From contig MU001502.1 in NCBI GenBank assembly GCA_010093485.1, forward strand, positions 1,012,057 through 1,076,056: DNA of 64,000 nucleotides, given 5' to 3'. The number at the start of each line of letters is the position of its first letter. The stretch's first letter is position 1. The notes beneath the pieces were generated by a model. It did not search any database, was not told the origin of the DNA, and saw nothing but the letters and a program-made list of their open reading frames with translations. Shown one piece after another: positions 24,500-35,391 of this stretch. Position numbers and translations under genes: made by a program. The DNA comes from Karstenula rhodostoma CBS 690.94. Taxonomy: Eukaryota > Ascomycota > Dothideomycetes > Pleosporales > Didymosphaeriaceae.

Positions 24500-26690
24500 A
24501 TGGTGATAGCAGCCCCTAGAGAAGCTTCGCTAGCGCGCAACGAGTCTGGATGGCCTGGCGGGCACCTGAGTCTAGGAGATATCGACAACACAGGTGACAC
24601 AGTTGCTAGTCCGAACTACGGCTCGCGTGTAGATGGACACGTATTGAATCTCGGAGATGGTGGAATCAGTGGGTATTTGCGTTCGTGTTTATATCTTCTG
24701 CTTACCTCCGAGCAGACATTGTGACAAGTAACAACTATTCACTCGAAGCGGGCGCGATCTTGAACATTCACCAAGAGCCCAACGATGAACGAATCAAGGT
24801 ATTTGAATATGAGTATCACTTGAATGGTCTTCTGGCAAAGTGTTCTGCAGGTAAGCTCTTGGTACCCAGGCGCTAATCGAGTCAATCGCTCATCATCCGT
24901 TAATTGTGGGTAGTGTCATGGCTCAATGGCTTAGCCCCCCTGGACTTCGCTCCTGCGTACCGGGAAGGCTTGGCACAAAGATGCGATAGAGTTGGTACTT
25001 GGGTACTCGAGGACGAGCGATTTCGAGAATGGTCTGACGGGAACTGTCGCACTCTCTGGATCCATGGCATCCGTAAGTAGGCAGACCGTGGTTTCTGTAG
25101 ATGACTTGCCATGACGCAGTCGGGTGCGGAAAAACAACTCTTGCGTAGGTAAATTCCAGCACACTGCATCGCAAACCGTTGTACTCAATGCTTACTAGAT
25201 CCAACATCATCGAACATCTCGAGACTAGGAAAGATGGGTTCGCGTGTCTCTTCATCTTCTTTGATTATTTGCAGCAGAACCTCCAAACACCTTACAACGT
25301 CGCTATCAATATACTAATGCAGGTAGTCAAGCAACAAACCAACATCTCAGAGCCAGTCCGAAAGATATACACCGAATTAAAACATTTGATTACACCACCC
25401 AGTATGCCTGAGCTACTGAACGTTATCAACAAAGAAAACAACCGTTTCGCAAGAGTACGGCTTATTATTGACGGACTAGACGAGTGCCCAGCACATGCTT
25501 CTGAGAACGCCAGGGCCGAATTTCTCCGCATTATTCGAGGCTTGACACCGAAAACGAAACTTCTATTAACTGCCCGAGCGTCTTATAGCAAGAAACACGG
25601 GTTGGGAGTGGTCGTGGAACTAGAATACTTGCCAACAAAAGAGGACTTTCGGTGCTACTTGCAAGCTTAAGGCACCCCACCGAGTTCTTTTATCGAGTTT
25701 TGCCGCAGCTTGCCCAAGCTCGCAAAGTATCATATTTGACTTGCAAGCTTAAATACAAAGTCACTGCACATTTAATGAGTTCCTTGCTGAATCAGACTAC
25801 GAGGAACTTGTTGAAGTGATCGCTTCACAGGCTCAAGGGATGTTGCTACTTGCGCGGCTTCATATCAACGCCATTGCCGCGCAACACACTTTGGCAGGCG
25901 TGCAGTCTGCACTCAAGAGCTTGCCGGCCGAAATCAATCATACTTACAAGAAGGCGATGCAAATAATATAATTAGGCGACATATCGCTTGCTGAGTGAGT
26001 GCTGATGTGGCTTACGTTCGCTACGCGTGCGCTGACAACGAAGGAACTGCGATCAGCATTAGCTATGAACGAGAACGTCACGAACATGCATCAAGCTGAG
26101 GGCCACTTGTATAGCGAGAAGCGACTTTTAAGCGTGTGTGAGGGTTTGGTTGTTGCAGACCATCAAGTCGAACCATGCACCGTGCGATTGATCCACCCAG
26201 CAGCGCAAGCCCACTTCGAAGCCTACTTCGACAACCAGCAAGCCCACAAAATTTGGCAACTGCCTGCCTCCGATATCTATAATTCGAGAATATGAACACT
26301 GCAATCCGCAAACCGGAAGAGATTCACGCACGCATCAAAGACTTGCCGTCCCCACGACATGCTGCTCTGAATTGGGGCCAACATGCTCACAAAACACAAG
26401 ACGACGGTGTGGTACGGATGTGGGTCACATTGCTAACGGATGTTACGTGGCAGCTGAATTCGGCTTGCCTAAAGTTGTCGATGAAATCCTATCGCGCGAT
26501 CCTTGTGCAGCCGAAGAGGAGATGCATGGAGAAATAGCTCTACACGCGGCCATGGTCACCATGAAATAGTGAAGAAACTACTCGAGACAGGGAAGGTTCT
26601 GTTACCGGCTAAAAATAAGCTGTACGGGAAACCAGCTCCTTCATGGACAGGAACAAACGGTTCTAAAGCTAAAAACCAATCTTCATGATA
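24500..26690 (+). pseudogene. NACHT-ankyrin NLR pseudogene
   Basis: Decayed NOD-like receptor. A short N-terminal exon is Gly/Asp/Asn-rich (SLGDIDNTGDTVASPNYG). A pre-NACHT segment follows (APLDFAPAYREGL, then WVLEDERFREWSDGNCRTLW). The P-loop GILGCGKTTLASNIIEHLE is rebuilt across two introns (about 25071-25117 and 25143-25198). The Walker B motif is VRLIIDGLDECPAH and the sensor-like motif is KTKLLLTARAS. A winged-helix segment (VLMWLTFATRALTTKELRSA) and ankyrin pieces (GHHEIVKKLLETGK) follow. Breaks: an 82-nt frame-shifting insertion/duplication at 25657-25752, TAA at 25750-25752 and 25969-25971, TGA at 25996-25998, and frame changes after about 26290. NLRs of this type sense non-self and trigger regulated cell death in fungi; this copy cannot do so. 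Confidence 0.75.
25657..25752. repeat. 14-bp direct repeat flanking 68-bp insert in NLR pseudogene
   Basis: ACTTGCAAGCTTAA occurs at 25657-25670 and again at 25739-25752. The 68 bp between them breaks the NACHT reading frame, which continues in register with the second copy. It looks like a target-site duplication around a tiny insertion, or an imperfect slippage event. Confidence 0.7.
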
Positions 26691-28006
26691 TCCCAGCATC
26701 CAGTGAGGCCATGGGCGAGGGATCGTACTGTCGCGCGATATCTACCGCGTTACTCACTTCGATGAAATCCTCGAGTTCTTCACTGGTCGTCTTTAACTTC
26801 TCTTTCACAGCAGTCACTGCCTCCAACCCGACGATATGTCTCGCAGGTGGGTTGTCATGTCCACCGATAGCTGTCAGAGCGTGCACAGTCTCTGCTATCA
26901 AGGAAGATTTCACAACCGGTGGCAGAGGTGCGTACAGCGATGTGATTGTGTCCGAGCTGAGTAAGTCACCCATGGTCGGCTCATGGACAGTAGTAGCATC
27001 TGGACTTGTCGTCGAAATGCTGTCGGTAGGAGACTTCTCTTCCGGATATGGCAAAGGATTGTTGACTCGATCAAGCTTATCGAGAAGATTGGAGAAGATG
27101 TCGCGAGCAATAGGTGCGGGATTTTCAGCTTGGAGGTATTCGCGCATCGGAGGGACGGAGGTCATTTTGTTAGTGAGGACGTTGACTTCCATATTCGCTT
27201 GAACAATGGACATTTTGATGTTGAATGGAGCGATTTCATAAGCCAGACTCTATTTTCTTGTCAGGCATGTCTGTTCGCGTCAAGGTGGACACGTACATCG
27301 CAATATCCTTCGATAGCCCACTGCGATGAGCAATACATAGCCAAACCTGGCGTCCCGAGGTGGCCAGCTAAAGACTGTCACTTCCCGGTTTATAGTTGGA
27401 TCGTGAGCAACTTACTGACTCCTGTCAACATTATGATGTGACCGTTTTTCCTTTCGCGCATCGTTGGGAGGACTGCTTTGATGATGTTCACATTTGAGAA
27501 GAAATTGGTTTCGAACGTGTCCTGCACAAGGGTGATCGTCCGGCTACTGTGGGCCAATTCCTCTACGGCGCCGATGACAGCTATGGAGACATGAGTGAGG
27601 TTTTTGCGCATGAATGATCTTGAAGTGAAGTACCTTCGCTAGTACTGCCCAGTAGCACATCAACGCGACCGAATGCTTCAACGGCTTCTGCGATCGCGGC
27701 CTGGCACTGACCAACGACCCTTCCATCTAAGCCGACAACTCTCAACCTTTCCCTCCATCGTTCAGTGTGCTTCACATCCTCGAGAAACGCTCGAAAGTCC
27801 TCACTTTGACCTTCTCTCTTTTCGAACTCTTGAGGGACAACGCCAGCTACTACATAATCGCCATGATCAAGGACTTGTCGCGCCAATGCGATCGCGATGG
27901 GTGACGAGCCTATTGTCAAGAACCACACGCGGGGCGCGTTATGCGGAGGGAAATGTGGGGATCGTGCCCGTGGCGCGCGCGAAGACTGCGTGCCCTGCTG
28001 CGTCAT
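26683..28006 (-). CDS. Atypical short-chain dehydrogenase/reductase-like protein
   Basis: Four exons, complement(26683..27249, 27297..27367, 27416..27580, 27634..28006), encode 391 aa; introns are 47-53 nt with GT-AG ends. The fold is the Rossmann SDR type: VWFLTIGSSPIAIALARQ as the nucleotide loop, FGRVDVLLGSTSE, TFETNFFSNVNIIKAVLPTM, GHIIMLTGVTGHLGTPGLAM, and AYEIAPFNIKMSIVQ. Two active-site features differ from canonical SDRs. The glycine loop lacks the TGxxxGIG pattern, and the YxxxK motif reads YCSSQ, so the catalytic Lys is Gln. An extra C-terminal stretch of about 150 residues, rich in Pro, Ser and Thr, is not part of the core fold. It could be an enzyme of altered chemistry or a non-catalytic sensor. 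The substrate is unknown. The gene is intact although it sits beside the NLR wreck. Confidence 0.85.
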
Positions 28007-28615
28007 GATGGTAACAGACCGAGGAAAGCGATCGAAGGCAGCATCTCGCGCGACTTAAGATAGGTCCTTGGTGGTGGATGATGCTTTCAATCGAGGTCGC
28101 GAACGGCAGAAGCATATGCCTAAGTCCGGAGTGCGCTAGCCCGTTTTGTTCGCTAGCGCGCACGGAAATTGAATTGTGCCAGACATTCACTCTCACCACT
28201 ACCACCACATCAGTGAAGCTTGCCAAATACTCGCCGAGGACCAGTTGAATCTAGAGAAAGAGATAGTATGCGTATGCAAAATACAGACGACATAACGATA
28301 TTGCTGTGGACGGGATAATATCTACGTGACGGGCTCCGCCACCGTCATCACCCTCATTCACTTCGACTCCAGCAGAGGTATGCTCAACTCTCACCTTCAT
28401 TGTCCGTCTGCCAGCCTCCCAAACGCTCCTAGCCATCTTGTTTCCTCCCAGCCTCCCGACTTTCGCAGGGGATAAAAGCAGCCAGCTGCCGCAAATGTCG
28501 CACTTTCTCACCTTTACCCTCACACGATTCCCCTCAATCCTATTGTCTCGCACATATTTGCTATTCAAAATTTCACTCCAAATCTTTCCCCAATATACAC
28601 CAATCCTCGCGCACA
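28007..28615. promoter_or_regulatory. Divergent intergenic region, SDR-like gene and elp5
   Basis: About 600 bp between two divergent start codons. A pyrimidine-rich stretch before 28616 (cctttaccctcacacgattc and similar) is typical of ascomycete core promoters. No other gene is visible. Confidence 0.5.
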
Positions 28616-29989
28616 ATGTCAATCGACTTCAGTGCCTCCGCCAATGGCCCCTTGTGCAACGACACCGGACGGCACCTCGCTAATATGAGCTTCTCAACAG
28701 CGCTTGCGCATCCGACCTTCCTTCAGGACTTCGAAGCTGCCACCGGAGCGACCCCGCTACCCAAGTGGATCTGCGAGCTTTACGCTTATCGCACCAAAGC
28801 TAAGAAGCCCGAGAGCCGTCTCCGCCAGACACCCAAGCCCAAGGATCGTGCTGCGGACGCCGAGAACTGGATCAAGCGCACCAACAACTTCCCGGTTCCC
28901 GGAGGTATTCGCAAGCGCAAGACCGAGATCGCAAGCCCGCGTGAGCGCAACTCCAAGTACGCCATGCCGCGCCCACTCAACGCCGCGCAGTACCAGCGCC
29001 ATGCCATTCAGCTCATGTCCAGCTTGCTCAACGTCCGCGCCAACGCTTCACCCTTCACCTTGGTCTTGGACGACCTCAACCAGCGCGCCATCCCCTTCCT
29101 GCAGCACCTCGTGGTTCGCGCTCTCTCCCGCAATATCAACGTCGTCATCGTCTCCTTCGAGGACACGCGCTTCCACACTCAAGTGCGCCATGTTTCCGCC
29201 TGGGGTAACCGCACTGCCGCCACCATCCTTGCCGACATCGAGCAAGCCATCAGCGACCGCAAGGAGAGCCTCGTCATCATCGACTCCATGTACGACGCGG
29301 TTGCCACCAAGAACATCGACACAGCCGCGCTGTTCAACCTCGTCGTCATGAAGTGCACCTCCACCCTCGTCGGCATCTACCACACCGACATGCTCCCCGA
29401 GCTCTCTGCCTCCGGCGCCGACGCCTATGCCCCGCAGCCGCTCGAGCTGCTCAAGTTCATGGCCACCTCCATTATCACATGCCGCTCCCTGTCGCACGTG
29501 CTCGCCGCCAAAGCCGCACGCGAGCGCTCTCTTGCGGAGCCAACCTTCGGCATGCAGACCGGAGCCGAGGGCATCGTGCAGTGCCTCCATGCCAACGACG
29601 AGCGCGGCATTGTCCTCGAAGCCGAGTTCCGCCGCAAGTCCGGCCGCTCCGAGTCCGAGACGTACTTCCTCCGCCCGTCGCGTTATTCCGACTACCACCA
29701 GCCGATCGCGCCTCACCAGCTCTACGGCACGCTGAAGCAAGAGTTCGTCACCCTGCTCGACCAGCACCCCGCCTATGCGAACAAGCACGTCGTCGGCATC
29801 GTGGCTGCCGCCGACGACGAGATGGAGACGTCGTTCAACCTGGCTTTGACGGACAAGCAGAAGGCCGCGCGCGAGGGCGTCGTCCTTCCTTACTTCGACG
29901 CGCAGAAGCAGGAGGGTGGAGAGGGTGGTCGTATTCTCTACGACATGGGCGAGGAGGACGACTTTGACGAGGAAGAGGACGAGATCTGA
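28616..29989 (+). CDS. elp5: Elongator complex subunit 5
   Basis: Single exon of 457 aa. Elp5 (yeast Iki1) is a RecA-like subunit. With Elp4 and Elp6 it forms the hexameric ring of Elongator, which drives wobble-uridine modification of tRNA. The N-terminal basic region is followed by the RecA-like core: FTLVLDDLNQRAIPFLQHL, INVVIVSFEDTRF and ESLVIIDSMYD. The diagnostic C-terminal signature is a DEMETSFNLALTDKQKAARE block, then VVLPYFDAQ and GGRILYDMGEEDDFDEEED. No Walker A motif is present, as expected for Elp5. The start follows a CACA before ATG. Codon use is strongly GC-ending. Confidence 0.93.
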   Translation: MSIDFSASANGPLCNDTGRHLANMSFSTALAHPTFLQDFEAATGATPLPKWICELYAYRTKAKKPESRLRQTPKPKDRAADAENWIKRTNNFPVPGGIRKRKTEIASPRERNSKYAMPRPLNAAQYQRHAIQLMSSLLNVRANASPFTLVLDDLNQRAIPFLQHLVVRALSRNINVVIVSFEDTRFHTQVRHVSAWGNRTAATILADIEQAISDRKESLVIIDSMYDAVATKNIDTAALFNLVVMKCTSTLVGIYHTDMLPELSASGADAYAPQPLELLKFMATSIITCRSLSHVLAAKAARERSLAEPTFGMQTGAEGIVQCLHANDERGIVLEAEFRRKSGRSESETYFLRPSRYSDYHQPIAPHQLYGTLKQEFVTLLDQHPAYANKHVVGIVAAADDEMETSFNLALTDKQKAAREGVVLPYFDAQKQEGGEGGRILYDMGEEDDFDEEEDEI

Positions 29990-30766
29990 GTACCGCGACT
30001 GGAAGCTTGCATGCGCGAGTTGAATACCCGTTAGTTGTGGTATGGAGTACCCTTTTCTTTGGCGTAATAGGGCGTTTCGGAGGGTCGCCTGGATTGGTAC
30101 TATACCCTCATGGACAAAGGCGTTTCGTTGGATCAACTTCCAATTGCTTTTTACTGTCGCGTCGAGGACTTCAAATTGTATAGTTCTTCGACCCTGGGCA
30201 TTTACTGGTACCTGGTCCTATAGCACGAATATAAAAATTGAAACTGAATAGCAAGTTCTATATGATCCAACAATGGCATACTATCCTGCGAGTTCCTAGA
30301 ATACACGCGTGCCTTGTGACGAGATTCCTAGAATGCACAAAAATAGAAGACAAACATGAAGCGATCGATTCCTTGCGTCGATACCGAGGCTTTTACTCCA
30401 GTACACAAAGAATCGCCGTGAAGCTAATTTCAAACCCATGAAACTCAGCGACAGAAGAGCGCCCAGTGCTGTCCGTCACCCTAATAAGATACATAAAATT
30501 AACACAGGCCTTGCAAAGAGGCGGTCAAAACAGTCATAAAGTAGTAAAATACAGCTTGGCACAAGTACCTACTTCTTTCGTGCTAACTTTTGGGCCGTCT
30601 TGTCTTTGCTTTGCTTAGTAGCAGTACCAATAGGGGACACTAGCAGAAGAATCTTGCTATCAAGGTTGAGAAGCACCAGGAGCAGTAACAGCGCAAGATG
30701 GAGATGTATAACCATCAAGCCCCGTTCTAACTGGATCTTCGTGAGCCGAACAACAGTTCTGCTCGT
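29990..30766. other. Intergenic, no supported gene
   Basis: Flanked by the 3' ends of elp5 and of the minus-strand hypothetical gene. It has moderately low GC and only short overlapping frames. I see nothing beyond presumable 3' untranslated sequence. Confidence 0.5.
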
Positions 30767-31551
30767 TCATGGCCAGAGGTCGCGTGGAATCCCCGCATTA
30801 GAAGAGCTCTTGCCAGCTTGCGTGCTTGCCTGAGAGGGATCGAATTGCCTTGTGCGGAGCGTCTGAGTGGTGAGGTCAATCGGTTCGTTAAGGGTTTTAC
30901 GGTTGTTCCTTTGGTTCTCAGACGTCGCCTGAAGGATTCGTGTGTTCACCGGGCTGCTTGCCGGTATTGCCATCCGTGACGCTGATGTATCGCCTCCATC
31001 TTTTCCGAGTTCAGTATCATCTTCATCCAGCCAGGGGTGTCCATATGGAAGCACGGGCTTGAGTGCCCCTCGTACGACATGAGGTGGTCTCACAGCCTGT
31101 GCGTCCCTCACGATGTTCGTACGAAGCAGTTCATCCAATACTTGGTTGACGGTGTCACCGCCTTGCACCATTTGTTGGTTTTGTTCCCATCTTTCTCCGC
31201 CTCGTTCCGCCATTGGTGCATATCGCTTTTGCTGCTCTTCGCTTGAGACTTTCCGCATAGCTCGGGCCATCTTGTGCGCTTCTTCGAAACCAAGATCAAG
31301 GCGCTCTTGGAGGATCGGGCTAATCGCCAAGCAAAATATGGTATCGGGTGTGCTTCGCGCAAAGAAGATGCTGGGAGGTGTTTGCTGTACAGTAAGTTTC
31401 CTCTAGTATCGTTATGCACATATAAATAAAGGCGAATAACTATTGTGCACGTACTCTTTGCGCAGGTAGATGAAGGGTATACGTTCCCGATGACAGATTC
31501 CAACTCTCGTCGTTGATTTCCCCAGTGTCGTTAACGCGACAGAAAGTAACT
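30767..31551 (-). CDS. Hypothetical protein, N-terminus not resolved
   Basis: Two confident exons, complement(30767..31384, 31455..31551), joined by a 70-nt intron with GTACGT and CTGTACAG ends. They encode about 238 aa including ESWNLSSGTYTLHLPAQR, then QTPPSIFFARSTPDTIFCLA and ISPILQERLDLGFEEAHKMA. The C-terminal third is polar, Ser/Thr/Gln-rich and probably disordered. An AAATAG acceptor precedes the first exon listed, so at least one further 5' exon should exist above 31551. The sequence there has stops in every frame and no clear start. I do not recognise the family. It may be a gene that lost its 5' end. Confidence 0.5.
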
Positions 31552-32113
31552 CTATTTTTACTGGTAAACAAGACATTATAACGTACTAATGCCTAGAACA
31601 CAGCACCCGCGTTCTAAGGTTGATACTTCGAAGGAGAGCCGATGAACCAACGCTGATAGTTGTTGTGCCCGTACCTGTTAAGAGCGTAGGAGGTTTCGTG
31701 TTTATATTGCATGCATCGGTCTGATCGTGCGGCAACCAACTGGATTGTGAGCTGTTCAACGACCACGTGACAAGCAGAGGAGCGTATCATCCAGGTCATC
31801 ACCCAGATACAAACCTAGAAAGCAAGCCGTGATCAATTATTTGTGAAATTTGTCATGATAATAGCAATCAATTTTCTTGTACCTGTGGACTCTGTACGCA
31901 CTCTTGGAGACTCGCGAGGATCAGCTCGATTGGAAACGCGTCCGTGCCTACATGCTGTTGGACAAAGGCCTGGGGCATATGGAGACTCTTCCTCATTGAA
32001 AGAGCTCCTCGTGCTTCAGCCATTTTGTAGCCTAGTTTGAACGAATCTGGAGATTGCGAAACGGTGTCGCCACAAAGGCCGCGATGGCTAGAAGCTTACG
32101 TGCTTCTGCCTTA
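31552..32113. other. Intergenic, possible lost 5' exon
   Basis: Lower-GC stretch between the hypothetical gene and the MFS gene. It could hold the missing first exon of the former. No domain is visible. Confidence 0.4.
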
Positions 32114-33835
32114 TTATCGGATGATTGTCTCCTCATCGTCTTGTTGCGAGGGCTTTGGCTTGCCTTGAGCCTTCTCTGGCAGGAGCCTTAACACGAAGTT
32201 GAAACCGACGGCCACCAGGATAAGGACGACCCAGAACAGGTGCCCAAGGAGGATATGGTACTTGACCCCGATGGCAAATAAAGTCGTAGATGCAGCAGGA
32301 ATTATTGCCCGGATTCCAGACTGTAGAGCCAGCACAAGTGCATTTAGCGTACCGAAGCTTTCATGCGAAGGAGAGATGTCGTTAAGCGCGAGTTGTACTC
32401 CAGCTACATAAATGTTAGACGATCTCGACACGATTTAAGACGAGAAGAGCTTACTGAAGGCCATCGCGACCGAACTACCGAAGACGTGGCTGAACGGGAA
32501 TAGTATCCAGAAGGGAATCTTCATTCCGTGACGGAGTAAGATATTGCAGGTCGGGTTTAGCGCGAAGAAGATGGGCCAGATGAAGGCACTGAATTTGAGG
32601 ATGCCACCGGTGCCAATGCGCTTGTGAAGAGGTGGAAACAAAACAAGCAACCAAAACGCCTGGGATAATCCTCCAATTGCCATGACGACAGATATCCACT
32701 CCGGCGACAGCTCTAGCCCACCGAGGTTGACGTCAGTGTACATAAAGACGGAGATAGTGGCAGTGAACGCAAAAGCCAGAAGCATGCAGTAGTTGTAGAC
32801 GAGCATGACACTAGCAACGCCAGGATACTTGACCAGTTCCCATGTCGTCATAGCAGGCCCTTCTGATGTCTTTCTGCCGTGATGAATATGCAATGTCTGT
32901 GGTCATTGTTAATGGAAGCTCCCTGAGAGAAAGCAGTGCTACACGAACTTCTTTGACATTGAACGTTACAAGAACAGCAGCACTGAATCCAATGAAGGAG
33001 CAGACGAATCCAGGGAGCGCATATGGATAATCGTTGAAGAACTGAACGCGTCCAAATGCCGATGGAAACTTCACAGCCGGCCGTTCCAAAGCACCACCTG
33101 CAGGGTAGATTAGACAAGGATGACTTGAGGAAACTGTACGAGGACGTACCTAATAGAGGCCCCACGAAAATACCTAAGTTACCTGCAAATGCAAAATAGC
33201 TGAACACGCGAGCTTGGGTGTCCTTAGTACTATTCTCTGTGAGCATTGCACGGACAGTGACCACTGTGCCAGCAAACACGCCAGCTAAGCAACGGAAAAA
33301 TATCATCTGCCATAGTGACTGGCTGAGACCAAAGAGAGCAGTGCATAAAGCAACTCCATACAGAGACACCGCAAGTACCGGTTTTCTTCCAAACCTATCG
33401 GCAGCCTGCTAGTGTCAGTGGGCTTGAAGCTACCATCCCAGGGCTTGAATTGATCCTTACACGCCCCCAAAATATCATAACACACATCTGCATTGCCGAA
33501 AACAAGCTCTCAACCAACCCTGAATAGAACCCGACGTCTTCTTTTGCGACACCACCCGTTTTTTCGATCATAGAGTTGATGTACGGAAAGATGGAGAAGA
33601 ATGCTATTGGTTCGACCACACGTGTGTAGCATAGCAGAAATATTTGCGTCATGTCCAACGGCTTGGCCTCGTCTGACGGCGCTCCATAGTGCGCTGCATT
33701 GGCGGAAACTTCGGCCTCTCCAGCCTCAGCGAGTGGTGCAGAAGCAACGGCGGCGAGCAACGGCGTCCGTTCGTCGTTGGCCCTGATCGATAAGCGATCG
33801 TCGTCGTTTTGACTTCTTGATGTTGAGGGAGACAT
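32114..33835 (-). CDS. MFS transporter, ZIFL/vacuolar-type
   Basis: Five exons, complement(32114..32403, 32455..32896, 32949..33097, 33150..33405, 33461..33835), encode 503 aa; all four introns are 51-55 nt. Twelve hydrophobic segments are expected. The MFS loop 2-3 motif is ADRFGRKPVLAVSLYG, built exactly across intron 1. A central loop contains KETLHIHHGRKTSEGPAMTT. The pattern resembles the zinc-induced-facilitator-like and YCR023C-like drug:H+ antiporter group; the substrate cannot be told. The cytosolic N-terminus contains DERTPLL, an acidic di-leucine signal (ExxxLL) that sends many membrane proteins to the vacuole, so vacuolar location is my inference. The tail is acidic (QQDDEETIIR). 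Confidence 0.9.
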
Positions 33836-34691
33836 GGTTCGATAGTGGAGAAGTCTAGAGGCCTATCGATGTCGGAGAGGTGGTCTTACCTAAAGCGAGG
33901 GTAAAACCAACTGGGCGTAAATTGCGTGGCTGGACAAAGCAGTAGCTGGCATTGACTCTGGTGACCGTGATAAGAATACAAGCACGAGGAAGCGATGGAT
34001 GGTGCAGAGAGAACGCTTATGCAAGCATCGAAGCAATTAAACGCGAGTGGAGCACGCAATGTTGGCCCCGAAGTCTTTATTTCATGCCGCGGCACGTCGA
34101 GTGGGCCCGACCCAGATAGGGAAGGAAGATTCGATAATTATCCAATTTGATGCCCTATCGTGCTGACCCGTTACCGTTAACGGGCAATGGTGCAGTCGTT
34201 CGTTGCAATGCAAGAGTGCACGAGCCATGCGAAGATAAGCTGTTGTCCCAGGCCTCAAAATTCTCGTATCGCACACTGTCATCAAGATGCCGTACCTCTG
34301 TCAAAAATGTTCGTATTGACAGTCCTTGAGGAATATCTCTTGACCTGTCACCTGTTATTGTGTGGTATTATACACCGGCACGTTTCACAGACATTCGGAG
34401 CAACGTACGTCACGTACGAAAATCAGCAATACCCTAGACTTGGAGTCTCCTTCCCCTGTGTAACAGTGATTAGATTCAATCCCTATCTCCGTACACTAGA
34501 CGCCTCATCACAGAACTGCGCTGTGGCCTTCCAGATGCTCTTGCATATCGGCACCAGCTTTAGTAAGTCCAATCCCCAGCTGCCACCTCTTGCCAAGCCC
34601 AATGCATTTCTTCCTCGTGGTATCATGATAGTTTTTGCAGTTCCACCAACGCCGTACAAATGCCCATGTATTCTTGCAAAACTCCAATGCC
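33836..34691. other. Intergenic, no supported gene
   Basis: Upstream region of the MFS gene and downstream region of fes1. Frames present here (for example 34187-34708 plus) lack domains and overlap fes1. I see no gene. Confidence 0.5.
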
Positions 34692-35391
34692 TTAACGAGC
34701 GCGCGTAGCATCCGCCCTCAGCTTGTCAATCAAGATATCGACCGAATCCATATCTCCGGCGTCCAGTTCCTTCTCAGGCTTGAATGTAGAGGGTACACTG
34801 TCCACCACAGCGTCTAGCGCGGGCTGATAGTTGCGAGTCGCGCACGAGAGAGCCCTGACGGCCTTCTTGCGCACTGCTTCGTTCGTGTCTTCGGTCGCGA
34901 GTTTGACGAGGGTGGGCAGGGCACCGAGTAGTAGTAACTGCGGACTGTGAGTATACGAGAGGGCGATTTCTATGTTTAGACAGGCTGCTTACCCGCTCCT
35001 GGGCCTTGACATTGTTCTCTACCGCTGTGCCAGCACACCAAGCCGCGTACTTCCTCAGCTCTGCTTCTTCATGCCCCAGTTGTTCAATGAGGGGTGCCCA
35101 CAGCTTCAGGCTCTCGATGTTGTTGGCGTTGTCGATGCCCTGGATCATCATTTCGAAATCCTCGAATGCGATGACTTTCTGCTCAAGCGTGGCGTCTGGG
35201 TGTTGGATGACGTCCATCTTGTACTTCATCATCTCGGCGTCCGACGGCCCTGACATGCCGCTCAGGATCTCCTGCAGCGTCTGCGGGTCGAGCTGGGTGT
35301 TTGGGTTCTTGGGCGCATTGGGATCGTTGCGCGAGGCTTCCGAATTTTCGATGCCCCATTTGAGGAGGTCGTTGAATTTGGGGTTGCTCAT
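34692..35391 (-). CDS. fes1: Hsp70 nucleotide exchange factor Fes1
   Basis: Two exons, complement(34692..34937, 34993..35391), encode 214 aa, the usual Fes1/HspBP1 length. Fes1 is a cytosolic Armadillo-repeat protein that releases ADP from Ssa-type Hsp70s and helps clear misfolded proteins. The N-terminal signature MSNPKFNDLLKWGIENSEAS is present, followed by Armadillo helices (DNANNIESLKLWAPLIEQL, AELRKYAAWCAGTAVENN, GALPTLVKLATEDTNEAVRK, KKAVRALSCATRNYQPAL). I chose the acceptor at TCCGCAG (34938) because it joins KAQERLLLLGALP in frame. An acceptor a few bases earlier would shift the frame. Confidence 0.95.

Noticed and set aside
28704..29351. 215-codon Ser/Pro/Arg-rich plus-strand frame
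   Set aside because: Out-of-frame shadow of elp5.
29048..30136. 362-codon minus-strand frame
   Set aside because: Antisense shadow of elp5, produced by its strong GC-ending codon bias.
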